DNA from: DATMRF01 sp035566435
GTDB lineage: Bacteria; Verrucomicrobiota; Verrucomicrobiia; Limisphaerales; UBA8199
Assembly: GCA_035566435.1 (NCBI GenBank)
Contig: DATMRF010000031.1
Span: 1 to 7,709, forward strand
Reading direction: 5' to 3'
DNA length: 7,709 bases
Position 1 is the stretch's first letter; each line of letters opens with the position of its first letter. The translations under genes and the position numbers were made by a program. This document shows, piece after piece, positions 1 through 6,395 of the stretch. The notes under the pieces are model-generated. The model was not told where the DNA came from. It ran no database searches and was given only the letters and a program-made list of their open reading frames with translations.

Positions 1-94
1 ATTGACCTGGATCCCCTCCCTTCGGGGTCCGACTTTCCTGGCCCGTGTCCGGCGCCCCGCTCCCCGCCTCTCGTTCCTGTAACACGTTTTGTGG

Positions 95-106
95 CCCTAT
101 ATAGGG
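95..106. promoter_or_regulatory. 12-bp perfect palindrome, possible operator or promoter element
   Basis: CCCTATATAGGG is a perfect 12-bp palindrome in an AT-rich pocket of an otherwise GC-rich region. Its TATATA centre could serve as a -10-like element, and a protein dimer could bind the symmetric site. No regulator gene is nearby and no target transcript is certain. The call rests on symmetry alone. Confidence 0.25.
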
Positions 107-290
107 TGACAACACTACTCTCAATATGAAAAACCCAACCCGAATGAAAAGCTCCGCCACCGCCTCGCGCCCTCCCTTGGCTCTCTTTGCTTCTGTGGGC
201 TCTTCCCCTGTGTTGGCCTTAGCTGTCGGAAATCCGGCGGACGCCTGGGAGAGTGGCCAGAACCCACCCGTCACTGGACCGCGCCCCGGG

Positions 291-330
291 CCGGATCAGA
301 CTGGATCAAACCGGTTCAAACCGGATAAAG
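291..330. repeat. Array A: four 10-bp direct repeats
   Basis: Four consecutive 10-bp units read CCGGATCAGA, CTGGATCAAA, CCGGTTCAAA and CCGGATAAAG. The consensus is CCGGATCAAA, with one to three changes per unit. The period matches one DNA helical turn, so identical bases face the same side of the helix. The junction of units 2 and 3 makes the palindrome AACCGGTT. The role is unknown. Confidence 0.7.
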
Positions 331-490
331 CTATAAGTGGGGGGGGTGTCTCAAGTCTTGGCCAATCCTCCCTGTCCGTTCTGGCCCAACGATGGCTGCG
401 CGGACCCTTGCGCTGCGATCAGAACAAGGTTCCGATACCCTCGCCGCCCTCGGCAGGGCCAACCATCGCTTGGACCAGCGGTTGAATCTA

Positions 491-530
491 ACCCGTTCGC
501 GCTGGTTCGCGCCGGTTCGCACCGGTTGGA
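491..530. repeat. Array B: four 10-bp direct repeats
   Basis: Four units read ACCCGTTCGC, GCTGGTTCGC, GCCGGTTCGC and ACCGGTTGGA. The consensus GCCGGTTCGC shares the core CYGGNTC and the 10-bp period with the array at 291-330. The third and fourth units can also fold as a small hairpin (CCGGT 512-516, loop TCGC, ACCGG 521-525). It could be a protein-binding array or a slippage product. Confidence 0.7.
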
Positions 531-587
531 ACCCAAAGTGCCCCCTCGGTCCGTAAGCGCTAGCCATCGGGATTGCGATCACCGAAA

Positions 588-608
588 TGGTTCGCGAGCG
601 GCGAACCA
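588..608. other. Hairpin with 8-bp perfect stem
   Basis: TGGTTCGC (588-595) pairs perfectly with GCGAACCA (601-608) across a 5-base loop. No T-run follows on either strand, so a classical intrinsic terminator is unlikely. The arm repeats the GGTTCGC word of the array at 491-530, suggesting a shared origin. Confidence 0.45.
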
Positions 609-697
609 ATCTGGCGGTCATTGGGCGCGGGGGGTTTCCAGCCTCCAGCCTCGGTTGCGGTTTGCGCGCGCTGTGTCTTCGCGCGTTGGGCTGGGCG

Positions 698-711
698 GTG
701 AAATGTTTCAC
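698..711. promoter_or_regulatory. Inverted repeat resembling a LacI-family operator
   Basis: GTGAAA and TTTCAC flank a 2-base TG centre, giving a perfect 6+6 inverted repeat about 140 bases before the sugar-binding protein start. The core TGAAATGTTTCA differs by one base from the symmetric TGAAACGTTTCA form typical of LacI-type carbohydrate regulators. That makes a sugar-responsive operator plausible for this neighbour. No regulator gene or clear promoter is visible, so the role is inferred. Confidence 0.35.
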
Positions 712-853
712 AGCGTCTGAACTTCCCGGGATGCAACTCCGCGTATACAACCGGCGCCTGCTCGCTCGGCGTTCGGGGCGGTCTCTTTTTGGTTTGACGC
801 CCGTCTCGTGGCGTTCAATCGTTTTCGCGCGCTTGCACAGAATCTTGTTCTGC

Positions 854-1813
854 ATGAAAATCAAATCTCTCCCGGCTTTCCTCCGCAGCTCTGCCATCAT
901 TGGAACATTTCTTTTCCTCTGTGGCGGAGTCGCCTGCCACCGAGTTGAAACCAAAGACACCAGCTCCAAACCAAAGATCGCCTTGGTCATGAAATCCCTC
1001 GCCAACGAGTTTTTCAGCACAATGGCCGACGGGGCAAAAAAGCATCAGGCATCAAACTCCGACAAGTATGACCTCATCATTAATGGCATCAAGAACGAGA
1101 CTGACTTGGCAGAGCAAGTCAACCTGGTGGAACAAATGATCGCTCGGCGGGTCAATGCCATCGTGATCGCGCCGGCCGATTCCAAAGCCCTGGTCACGGT
1201 CCTTAAGCGCGCCAAAGACGACGGCATCCTGGTGGTGAACATCGACAATAAGCTGGACACCGATGTGCTCCGCCAGGCGGGCCTGGCTGTGCCGTTCGTT
1301 GGACCGGATAACCGCGCCGGTGCTCGCAAAGTCGGTGAGGCGCTGGCGAAACAACTCAATTCCGGCGACAAAGTCGCGATCATCGAGGGCATCCCCACCG
1401 CTTTCAACGGCCAGCAACGACGCTTGGGTTTCGAAGACGCCATGAAAGCCGCCGGACTTAATATCGTCACGGTCCAAAGCGGCAACTGGGAGATGGACAG
1501 GGCCAACACTGTCGCTGCCGCCATCCTCAGCGAGCACCCGGACCTCAAGGCTATTCTGTGCGCCAACGACAACATGGCGTTGGGCGCGGTCGCTGCCATT
1601 CAAACCGCCGCCAGAGCCGGACAGGTCCTGGTCGTTGGCTTCGACAACATCGGCGCCATCCGTCCGATGCTGGCCGACGGCCGGGTAACCGCTACCGCCG
1701 ATCAACATGCCGGCGAACTCGCCGTTTTCGGCATCGAAGCCGCCTTGAAAATCCTAAAAGGCGAAGCTCCTCCTGCGGATCAAACCACCGCGGTCGGTTT
1801 GATCACGAAGTGA
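854..1813 (+). CDS. Lipoprotein sugar-binding protein of an ABC importer (RbsB/AlsB type)
   Basis: This 319-residue protein looks like a periplasmic type I sugar-binding protein (Peripla_BP_4 family) that delivers a monosaccharide to an ABC importer. Residues 1-28 form a lipoprotein signal: basic start, hydrophobic stretch, then GVAC with Cys28 as the lipid anchor. Family landmarks follow: IALVMKSLANEFF (42-54), the hinge-side strands AIVIAPAD (102-109) and LVVNIDNKLD (126-135), VAIIEG (174-179), NGQQRRLGF (185-193), CANDNMALG (236-244), VVGFDN (260-265) and TATADQ (279-284). Arg189 or Arg190, Asn238, Asp264 and Gln284 fall where RbsB contacts ribose. The wording around VNIDNKLD and CANDNMALG is closer to allose-binding AlsB, but the substrate cannot be assigned. 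The frame is open back to 587, but the signal peptide fixes the start at ATG 854. No Shine-Dalgarno is obvious. No permease or ATPase gene follows in this window. Confidence 0.93.
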   Translation: MKIKSLPAFLRSSAIIGTFLFLCGGVACHRVETKDTSSKPKIALVMKSLANEFFSTMADGAKKHQASNSDKYDLIINGIKNETDLAEQVNLVEQMIARRVNAIVIAPADSKALVTVLKRAKDDGILVVNIDNKLDTDVLRQAGLAVPFVGPDNRAGARKVGEALAKQLNSGDKVAIIEGIPTAFNGQQRRLGFEDAMKAAGLNIVTVQSGNWEMDRANTVAAAILSEHPDLKAILCANDNMALGAVAAIQTAARAGQVLVVGFDNIGAIRPMLADGRVTATADQHAGELAVFGIEAALKILKGEAPPADQTTAVGLITK

Positions 1814-1866
1814 CCATAAAGAACAAGCAGCACAACCCTGCCAAGTGAGAGGTCCTCCTCCACTGA

Positions 1867-1912
1867 AGCGTTGATTTGAATTTTGGCGTCGGGTTCAAAT
1901 TCGAACAACGCT
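1867..1912. terminator. Long stem-loop between convergent genes, possible bidirectional terminator
   Basis: AGCGTTG (1867-1873) pairs with CAACGCT (1906-1912), and directly inside it ATTTGAA (1874-1880) pairs with TTCAAAT (1894-1900). The loop is 13 bases, and five unpaired bases (1901-1905) sit on the right arm. The 14 paired positions lie between the forward gene ending at 1813 and the minus-strand stop at 1911-1913, where a terminator serving both strands would be expected. A U-rich tail is missing, so it may be an inverted repeat of another kind. Confidence 0.45.
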
Positions 1913-2825
1913 ACGAGCCCGCTGAACGCGCCGACCTCGTGCCGTTTGAGCTCTGACCTCTGTCCTCGGTCCGCTGGCGATAGGCTGAATCGCGAACGAT
2001 TCCTTCATCGCTGAGCAACCCCGCGAGCACCGGATCGGCCAGAACCTCGGCCACGGTATTGCTCTGTCCATTGACCACCATCGTTTGCTGAACCAACCGA
2101 ATGCATTGGCTGTAATCGACCCACGCCGTGGTGTGCCCGAGGTGCAAGGGCTGAATTGGCAAGCCATTGGTTCGGTGCCAGCCATAAATCGCTACCCTGC
2201 CCGGCGCAGTTGCCAGTTTTGCCGAGATAACCACATCCTTCTTGTGACCCGCAACAAGCGCCCCGAACGGGTGTTCGGCCAACTTGCTCCTCCGTTGCTC
2301 GCAGACGATGGAGTTATGATTGCTGAACACCTCAACTGTCGTCATCGCCGCGCTCGGCGGAATGGGTGACGGGGCAAGCTTCACTTCGGCCGCGTAATAG
2401 ATTTCGTCCACCATTTTGCGAGTTGGCAACGAACAGTGAAGCTTGTCGGCGAGCTCTTGAGCGACGCCCGGAGAGAGCGGCATCAACAAGTAATCGGCGT
2501 CGGAACCGACGGCGAGGTAGTCAGGCGCAACGAAAAAAGTGGCGGTGTTCGTTTTCTCATTTACCACGTTCGTCACTTGAACCGGGCAAAGCTTCCGAAG
2601 GAAATCAGGCACATTGCCCGAGAGGATTTCCGAAGCCGCCTCCTGCTCGCGTTGGGCGAGGGCGAGCCCCGTGACCCGCCTCGCAAACTGGGTTCCGGTC
2701 AGGGCATTGGTAGCCCGTTCGGGCAGCCGCAAGGTCTGAGCCTGGAGCGAGCCTAACGTCGCGGCGAGGGCAGCGCCTGGGACCCACCCGGCGAGACAGG
2801 CCGCAATACACGCCCACGCTCGCAC
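1911..2825 (-). CDS. Exported protein of unknown function, downstream of metG
   Basis: I know no function for this 304-residue protein, although it resembles a family of exported hypothetical proteins I associate with Verrucomicrobia and relatives. Residues 1-21 look like a signal peptide ending ALA. The conserved-looking core includes PDFLRKLCPV (73-82), DYLAVGSDADYLLMPLSP (102-119), LPTRKMVDEIYYAAEVKL (133-150), ALVAGHKKDVVIS (189-201), RVAIYGWHR (210-218) and WVDYSQCIRLV (235-245). The GHKKD, GWHR and DYS segments could form an active site, but that is a guess. The start is GTG at 2825, two bases after the metG stop, with AAGAGG seven bases upstream. The frame stays open further back inside metG, but the signal peptide and ribosome site support this start. 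The last 20 or so residues, from RTEDRGQ (285-291), are encoded by a heptamer repeat and look foreign to the family. Confidence 0.8.
   Translation of the reverse strand: MRAWACIAACLAGWVPGAALAATLGSLQAQTLRLPERATNALTGTQFARRVTGLALAQREQEAASEILSGNVPDFLRKLCPVQVTNVVNEKTNTATFFVAPDYLAVGSDADYLLMPLSPGVAQELADKLHCSLPTRKMVDEIYYAAEVKLAPSPIPPSAAMTTVEVFSNHNSIVCEQRRSKLAEHPFGALVAGHKKDVVISAKLATAPGRVAIYGWHRTNGLPIQPLHLGHTTAWVDYSQCIRLVQQTMVVNGQSNTVAEVLADPVLAGLLSDEGIVRDSAYRQRTEDRGQSSNGTRSARSAGS
1951..1971. repeat. Heptamer repeat inside the 3' end of a gene
   Basis: Three 7-bp units read CTCTGAC, CTCTGTC and CTCGGTC. They lie inside the coding end of the exported hypothetical protein and encode its RTEDRGQ tail on the minus strand. 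The tract is short, but its 7-bp period matches the longer tracts at 6309-6395 and 7471-7512. Confidence 0.55.
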
Positions 2826-2827
2826 GG

Positions 2828-4384
2828 CTAAGCCTCTTTTCTGGGAAACAGCGGTGCCGGTGTACCGATAGCGTGTCCCGCCGTCAGCCCGCCCCAGCGC
2901 GCCGCCTCGTATCGGTCGGGCGCTTCCGACAGCCCAAGCTGCGCGTAAATCTTGCTGGCCGTCCCTGGCAGGAACGGCCAGAGCAGCACAGCGAGAATTC
3001 GGCAAACCTCCACCAGATTGTAAAGGACCTGATCGAGCCGCTCGGCTTTGGAGGGGTCTTTGGCTAGCTTGAACGGCGCCGTGTGGTCCACGTATTGATT
3101 GGCGCGCGTTACGAGAGACCAGATCGAATGGAGCGCGCTTTGCAAGTGATTCTCCTGGAGCAGTGCCCGCGTCTCCGCCACCACCTTGTCCGCGTCGGCT
3201 GCCAACTCGTTTGAAGTTCGAGGAACCTGGCCATTGCGGTAACGCTTCAGCATCGAGAGGGAGCGATTGACCAGGTTGCCGAGGCCATTAGCCAGTTCCG
3301 CGGAATAGCGTCCCTGGAAGCCGGCGTCTGTCCAGTTCCCATCCGGGCCGATGTCCAACTCGCGCAGCACGTAAAACCGGAACGCATCGACGCCCCATTC
3401 GTCGATAACTGGAATTGGGTCCACCACGTTGCCGGTGCTTTTGCTGATTTTCCCACCGTCCTTTTGCCACCAGCCGTGGACCAGCACCTGTTTTGGCAGC
3501 GGCGCGCCCATTGCCTTCAGCATGATCGGCCAATACACACAATGGAATTTGACGATGTCCTTGCCAATCAAATGAACGTCGGCGGGCCAGAGCTCGGGTG
3601 CGGGGTCCGACGCGGGTGCCGCGGACCGGAAGGCGTCGGGCACCCCAGGATCGCCGGCCGCGGCGGGAACGCTGATGTAGTTGGCCAGCGCATCGAACCA
3701 CACGTAATTGACGTAACCCGGGTCGAAGGGCAGGGGAATGCCCCAGTTCAAACGTGACTGCGGCCGGCTGATGCACAGGTCCTCCAGCACGTTATTCTTC
3801 AGAAAGCCAAGCACCTCGTTGCGCCGGTGCTCGGGAGCAATGAACGACGGGTTCTGTTCGATATACTCGATCAACCACGGCTGGTGAGCCTTGAGTTTGA
3901 AATAATAATTTTCCTCCTGGAGCCGGACCACTTCCCCGTAGGCGGGCTCGAACGTGCCGTCGGGGCGGCGATCTTTCTCCGTCAGGAAGGTTTCTTCCTT
4001 CGTGGAATAAAACCCTTCGTAGACATTCTTATAGAAATGCCCTTCCGCATGGAGCCTCGCGAGAATCGCCTGCACGACCTGTTTATGCCGCGGCTGGGTG
4101 GTCCGAATGAAATCATCGTTAGTCAGTTCCAGCCTGCTGGCAAAGCTCTGCCACACGCTTGCCAATTCGTCGCAGTAAGCCTGAGGGCTCTTGCCTTCGG
4201 CCAATGCCGCCTGCTGCACTTTCTGTCCATGCTCGTCCAGACCCGTGAGGAAAAAGGTTTGCTGGCCCAGGCTGCGGCGCGACCGGGCGATCACGTCGGC
4301 GATCACCATTTCGTACGCATGCCCGAGATGCGGCTGACCGTTGACGTAGTAGATCGCGGTCGTGATGTAAAAGCGCTTGCTCAT
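2828..4384 (-). CDS. metG: Methionyl-tRNA synthetase, short zinc-less form
   Basis: This 518-residue cytoplasmic enzyme charges tRNA(Met) with methionine using ATP. It is a class I synthetase. The HIGH-type signature is HLGH (19-22) and the KMSKS loop reads KISKS (312-316). Other family blocks are FLTGLDEHGQKVQQAA (45-60), EGFYSTKEETFL (123-134), NYVWFDALANYIS (226-238), HLIGKDIVKFHCVYWP (271-286) and GVDAFRFYVLRE (331-342). The connective-peptide insert between about 123 and 165 lacks the paired cysteines of zinc-binding MetG forms. The protein ends after the helical anticodon-binding domain, with no appended C-terminal tRNA-binding (EMAP/Trbp111-like) domain. The start is ATG 4384, with AAAGG four bases upstream. 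The frame is open further back, but the extension overlaps the divergent ClC gene and is not family-like. It probably forms an operon with the exported protein gene that begins 2 bases after its stop. Confidence 0.96.
   Translation of the reverse strand: MSKRFYITTAIYYVNGQPHLGHAYEMVIADVIARSRRSLGQQTFFLTGLDEHGQKVQQAALAEGKSPQAYCDELASVWQSFASRLELTNDDFIRTTQPRHKQVVQAILARLHAEGHFYKNVYEGFYSTKEETFLTEKDRRPDGTFEPAYGEVVRLQEENYYFKLKAHQPWLIEYIEQNPSFIAPEHRRNEVLGFLKNNVLEDLCISRPQSRLNWGIPLPFDPGYVNYVWFDALANYISVPAAAGDPGVPDAFRSAAPASDPAPELWPADVHLIGKDIVKFHCVYWPIMLKAMGAPLPKQVLVHGWWQKDGGKISKSTGNVVDPIPVIDEWGVDAFRFYVLRELDIGPDGNWTDAGFQGRYSAELANGLGNLVNRSLSMLKRYRNGQVPRTSNELAADADKVVAETRALLQENHLQSALHSIWSLVTRANQYVDHTAPFKLAKDPSKAERLDQVLYNLVEVCRILAVLLWPFLPGTASKIYAQLGLSEAPDRYEAARWGGLTAGHAIGTPAPLFPRKEA
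2833..2838 (-). promoter_or_regulatory. Shine-Dalgarno that fixes the GTG start of the exported protein gene
   Basis: On the minus strand AAGAGG lies within the last codons of metG, seven bases before GTG 2825. This spacing favours GTG over longer in-frame starts. With the 2-base gap after the metG stop, it suggests co-transcription and perhaps translational coupling. Confidence 0.65.
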
Positions 4385-4432
4385 GTCGCCTTTACTTTGG
4401 CGAATCGGGGCGCCATTGGCAAGGAAGAGGGC

Positions 4433-4462
4433 CGTATGATGCTTCGGTTTCAGGCTCGTCAA
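4433..4462 (-). promoter_or_regulatory. Candidate promoter for metG
   Basis: On the minus strand TTGACG (4462-4457) is a good -35 match. An 18-base spacer leads to CATACG (4438-4433), a weak -10; a 15-base spacer would give CATCAT instead. It lies in the 105-base gap between the divergent metG and ClC starts, about 50 bases before the metG ATG. No tight -10 and no regulatory motif are seen. Confidence 0.3.
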
Positions 4463-4489
4463 CCGGCGTTTCATGCGTAACTTGGATTT

Positions 4490-6298
4490 GTGCTGTTTTT
4501 CACGAACACAAAGCTCATCGGGGAATTGCACGAGTATTTTCGGCGGCATTGGCAGCGGGCGTTGCGGATTAGGGAAAAGTTCCGCTTCAGCGAGGAAACC
4601 TTCCATCTCGTGCTGGCTGGGGGCGTGGGCGTGCTTGGGGGGCTGGTGAACCTTTTTTTCTATCATGCCACGGAATCCGTGAAATACTTCTTCCTCCGGC
4701 ATCCGGGCGACCCTTCGGAAGTGGCGGAAATGATGGCGCCGTGGCAACGAGTGCTGACGCCGACGCTGGGCGGGTTGGGCGCGGGCCTGGTGTTGTATTG
4801 GGGGCTGCGCCTGGCCGGGGCGCAGCGCTCGACGAATCTGCTGGAAGTCGTTGTGGCGGGGGATGGCCGCCTGCCGTTCCGGAACGGCGTCGTTAAATTC
4901 CTTTCTTCGCTCATTACAATTGGTTCAGGCGGGTCCATCGGGCGGGAGGGCGGCATCACGCAATTGTCGGCGACCCTGGCTTCCAAATGGGGGCAAGTGG
5001 CCAATTGGCAACCGTACCGCTTGCGGCTGCTGGTCGGCTGCGGGGCGGCTTCAGGAATCTCGGCGGCTTACAACGCACCGATCTCCGGCGCCGTGTTTGC
5101 CGCGTTGATCGTGCTGGGCAACTTTTCGATGAGCCTGTTTGCACCGCTCGTGTTTAGTTCGGTGGTGGCGACCATGGTCTCGCGCAGCTTCTTCGGGATC
5201 GAACCGTGGTACACTGTTCCGCCCTTCGAATTCACCAGCATCACGCAACTGCCTTGGTTTTTAGGCCTGGGGATCGTGACGGGGGCGATGAGCGCGATCT
5301 TTCTCAGGCTCCTCAACCAGTCCGAGGCGCTGTTCAAGCGGTTTCCGATGCCTGTTTACGTCCGACTGATGATCGGCGGGTTGATCGTGGGCCTGATCGC
5401 TGTGCGATTCCCTGGGGTGTGGGGCAACGGCTACGTCATCACCAACCGGATTTTGCAGGGCCATGACACGTTGCTTTTTCTTGCTGGACTGTTTCTGGCC
5501 AAACTGCTCGCCACGCTGGGCACTGTTGGTTCCGGGGCAGTCGGTGGCGTGTTCACCCCCACGCTGTTCCTCGGCGCGGGCGTGGGCGCGATTTCGGCGA
5601 TGGCGCTCCGCGAGGTGCACGCGGCGGAGGGGCTTCCGGTCGCCGTGTTCGCTGTGGTTGGGATGGGCAGCATGCTCTCCGCGACGACGCGCTCGCCGTT
5701 GCTGGCGATGATCATGGTATTCGAGATTTCGCTGGATTATTCGCTGATGCCGCCGCTCATGCTGGCCTGCGTCGTTTCGTTTCTGGTGTCACGGCGGCTC
5801 CACCCCGAATCAATTTACACCGAGCCGTTGCGCCGCAAAGGCGTGACGATATCGCAGGACGCAACGGCCTCGGAGGCCGCGACCGAGCGGACGGTCAGCG
5901 ACTTGATGCGCTCGCCCGTGCCACCGGTGCGCGAGACGGCGACTCTGGGCGAGATCGCCGACCGTTTTTTGACCGGGGCCAACAACTTTCTGCCGGTGGT
6001 CGATGGCAAGGCCCGGTTGGTGGGGATCGTTGCCCTGCAGGATCTGAAAGAGTACCTCGGCTCGGGGGATGAGGTGCTGGGGGTCATCGCGTACGATCTC
6101 ATGCGTCCGCCGCCGTCGTGCGTGACGCCGAACCAAAAGCTGCTGGAGGTGCTTCCGGTTGTGCTGGCCAGTGAGCAGCGCAATATTCCCGTGGTCAACA
6201 CCCTCACGGAGAACCGCCTGGTTGGTGCTTTGGTTCGAGCGGAGGTATTGGGCATCTTCTCGGAAGTTATCGCCGCAAGCAGCCGGGGGCCGGCATGA
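4490..6298 (+). CDS. ClC-family chloride channel or transporter with two CBS domains (ClcB-like)
   Basis: This 602-residue inner-membrane protein should move chloride or a related anion. The ClC core spans about 35-435. Signature segments are GSGGSIGREGG (145-155) with gating glutamate Glu153, GCGAASGISAAYNAPISGAV (183-202), GSGAVGGVFTPTLFLGAGVG (347-366) and SPLLAMIMVFEISLDYSLMPP (402-422), where Tyr417 matches the inner-gate tyrosine. The GSGIP motif of ClcA is absent; the equivalent region resembles ClcB. The FALE-type motif reads FAALIV (203-208), so the usual glutamate is missing and the ClcA proton glutamate position is also nonpolar. Two CBS domains follow (about 469-523 and 534-590), which in other ClC proteins bind nucleotides and tune activity. 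The GTG start at 4490 has no clear Shine-Dalgarno and is the weakest part of the call; it suits an N-terminal amphipathic helix. The gene is divergent from metG, 105 bases away. Confidence 0.92.
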   Translation: MLFFTNTKLIGELHEYFRRHWQRALRIREKFRFSEETFHLVLAGGVGVLGGLVNLFFYHATESVKYFFLRHPGDPSEVAEMMAPWQRVLTPTLGGLGAGLVLYWGLRLAGAQRSTNLLEVVVAGDGRLPFRNGVVKFLSSLITIGSGGSIGREGGITQLSATLASKWGQVANWQPYRLRLLVGCGAASGISAAYNAPISGAVFAALIVLGNFSMSLFAPLVFSSVVATMVSRSFFGIEPWYTVPPFEFTSITQLPWFLGLGIVTGAMSAIFLRLLNQSEALFKRFPMPVYVRLMIGGLIVGLIAVRFPGVWGNGYVITNRILQGHDTLLFLAGLFLAKLLATLGTVGSGAVGGVFTPTLFLGAGVGAISAMALREVHAAEGLPVAVFAVVGMGSMLSATTRSPLLAMIMVFEISLDYSLMPPLMLACVVSFLVSRRLHPESIYTEPLRRKGVTISQDATASEAATERTVSDLMRSPVPPVRETATLGEIADRFLTGANNFLPVVDGKARLVGIVALQDLKEYLGSGDEVLGVIAYDLMRPPPSCVTPNQKLLEVLPVVLASEQRNIPVVNTLTENRLVGALVRAEVLGIFSEVIAASSRGPA

Positions 6299-6308
6299 GC
6301 CGATCGGT

Positions 6309-6395
6309 AGTTGATAGTGCTTAGTTGATAGTTGATAGCAGTTGATGGAGTGATGGAGTGGTGAAGTGGTTGATCGTTAATAGGTGACAGTTAAC
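6309..6395. repeat. Degenerate heptamer tandem tract (AGTTGAT)
   Basis: The tract opens AGTTGAT, AGTGCTT, AGTTGAT, AGTTGAT, then a 3-base slip, then AGTTGAT. It drifts through GGAGTGA, TGGAGTG, GTGAAGT, GGTTGAT, CGTTAAT and AGGTGAC to AGTTAAC. The 7-bp register holds almost to the end. It fills the gap between the convergent ClC and glycosyltransferase genes, and its last unit contains the glycosyltransferase stop codon (TAA on the minus strand, 6391-6393). No conventional terminator hairpin is visible in this gap. Confidence 0.8.

Larger units (their letters stand above)
1..853. other. Long stretch without a convincing gene
   Basis: This 853-base stretch lies upstream of the sugar-binding protein gene. 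Open frames exist on both strands, but they run through 10-bp repeat arrays, lack ribosome binding sites, overlap one another and give proteins rich in Arg, Pro and Ser with no recognisable domain. What can be seen is a small hairpin near the left edge (9-30, GGA/TCC plus CCCC/GGGG), a 12-bp palindrome at 95-106, 10-bp direct repeats at 291-330 and 491-530, an 8-bp-stem hairpin at 588-608 and an inverted repeat at 698-711. I read it as regulatory or decayed intergenic sequence. A short peptide beginning at 126 cannot be excluded. Confidence 0.6.

Noticed and set aside
126..485. Forward frame of 119 codons starting ATG 126
   Set aside because: No ribosome binding site, crosses the 10-bp repeat array at 291-330, low-complexity Pro/Ser/Gly composition and no recognisable domain. 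The first 40 residues are faintly signal-like, which is not enough.
587..853. N-terminal extension of the sugar-binding protein
   Set aside because: The frame is open, but the extension is Arg-rich and would bury the lipoprotein signal that begins at 854.
331..1020. Minus-strand frame of 229 codons
   Set aside because: It covers the second repeat array and the 5' end of the sugar-binding gene in antisense. It is rich in Arg with no family features, so it looks like a GC-rich shadow frame.
3827..4480. Forward frame of 217 codons opposite metG
   Set aside because: Its strand opposes a certain metG, and the protein has no domain of its own.
4385..4489. Possible methionine-responsive riboswitch or T-box before metG
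   Set aside because: The 105-base gap is too short for a T-box leader and shows no SAM riboswitch core or specifier stem that I can recognise.
4385..4747. N-terminal extension of metG
   Set aside because: It overlaps the divergent ClC gene, is not like any MetG N-terminus, and ATG 4384 has its own Shine-Dalgarno and the standard start residues before HLGH.
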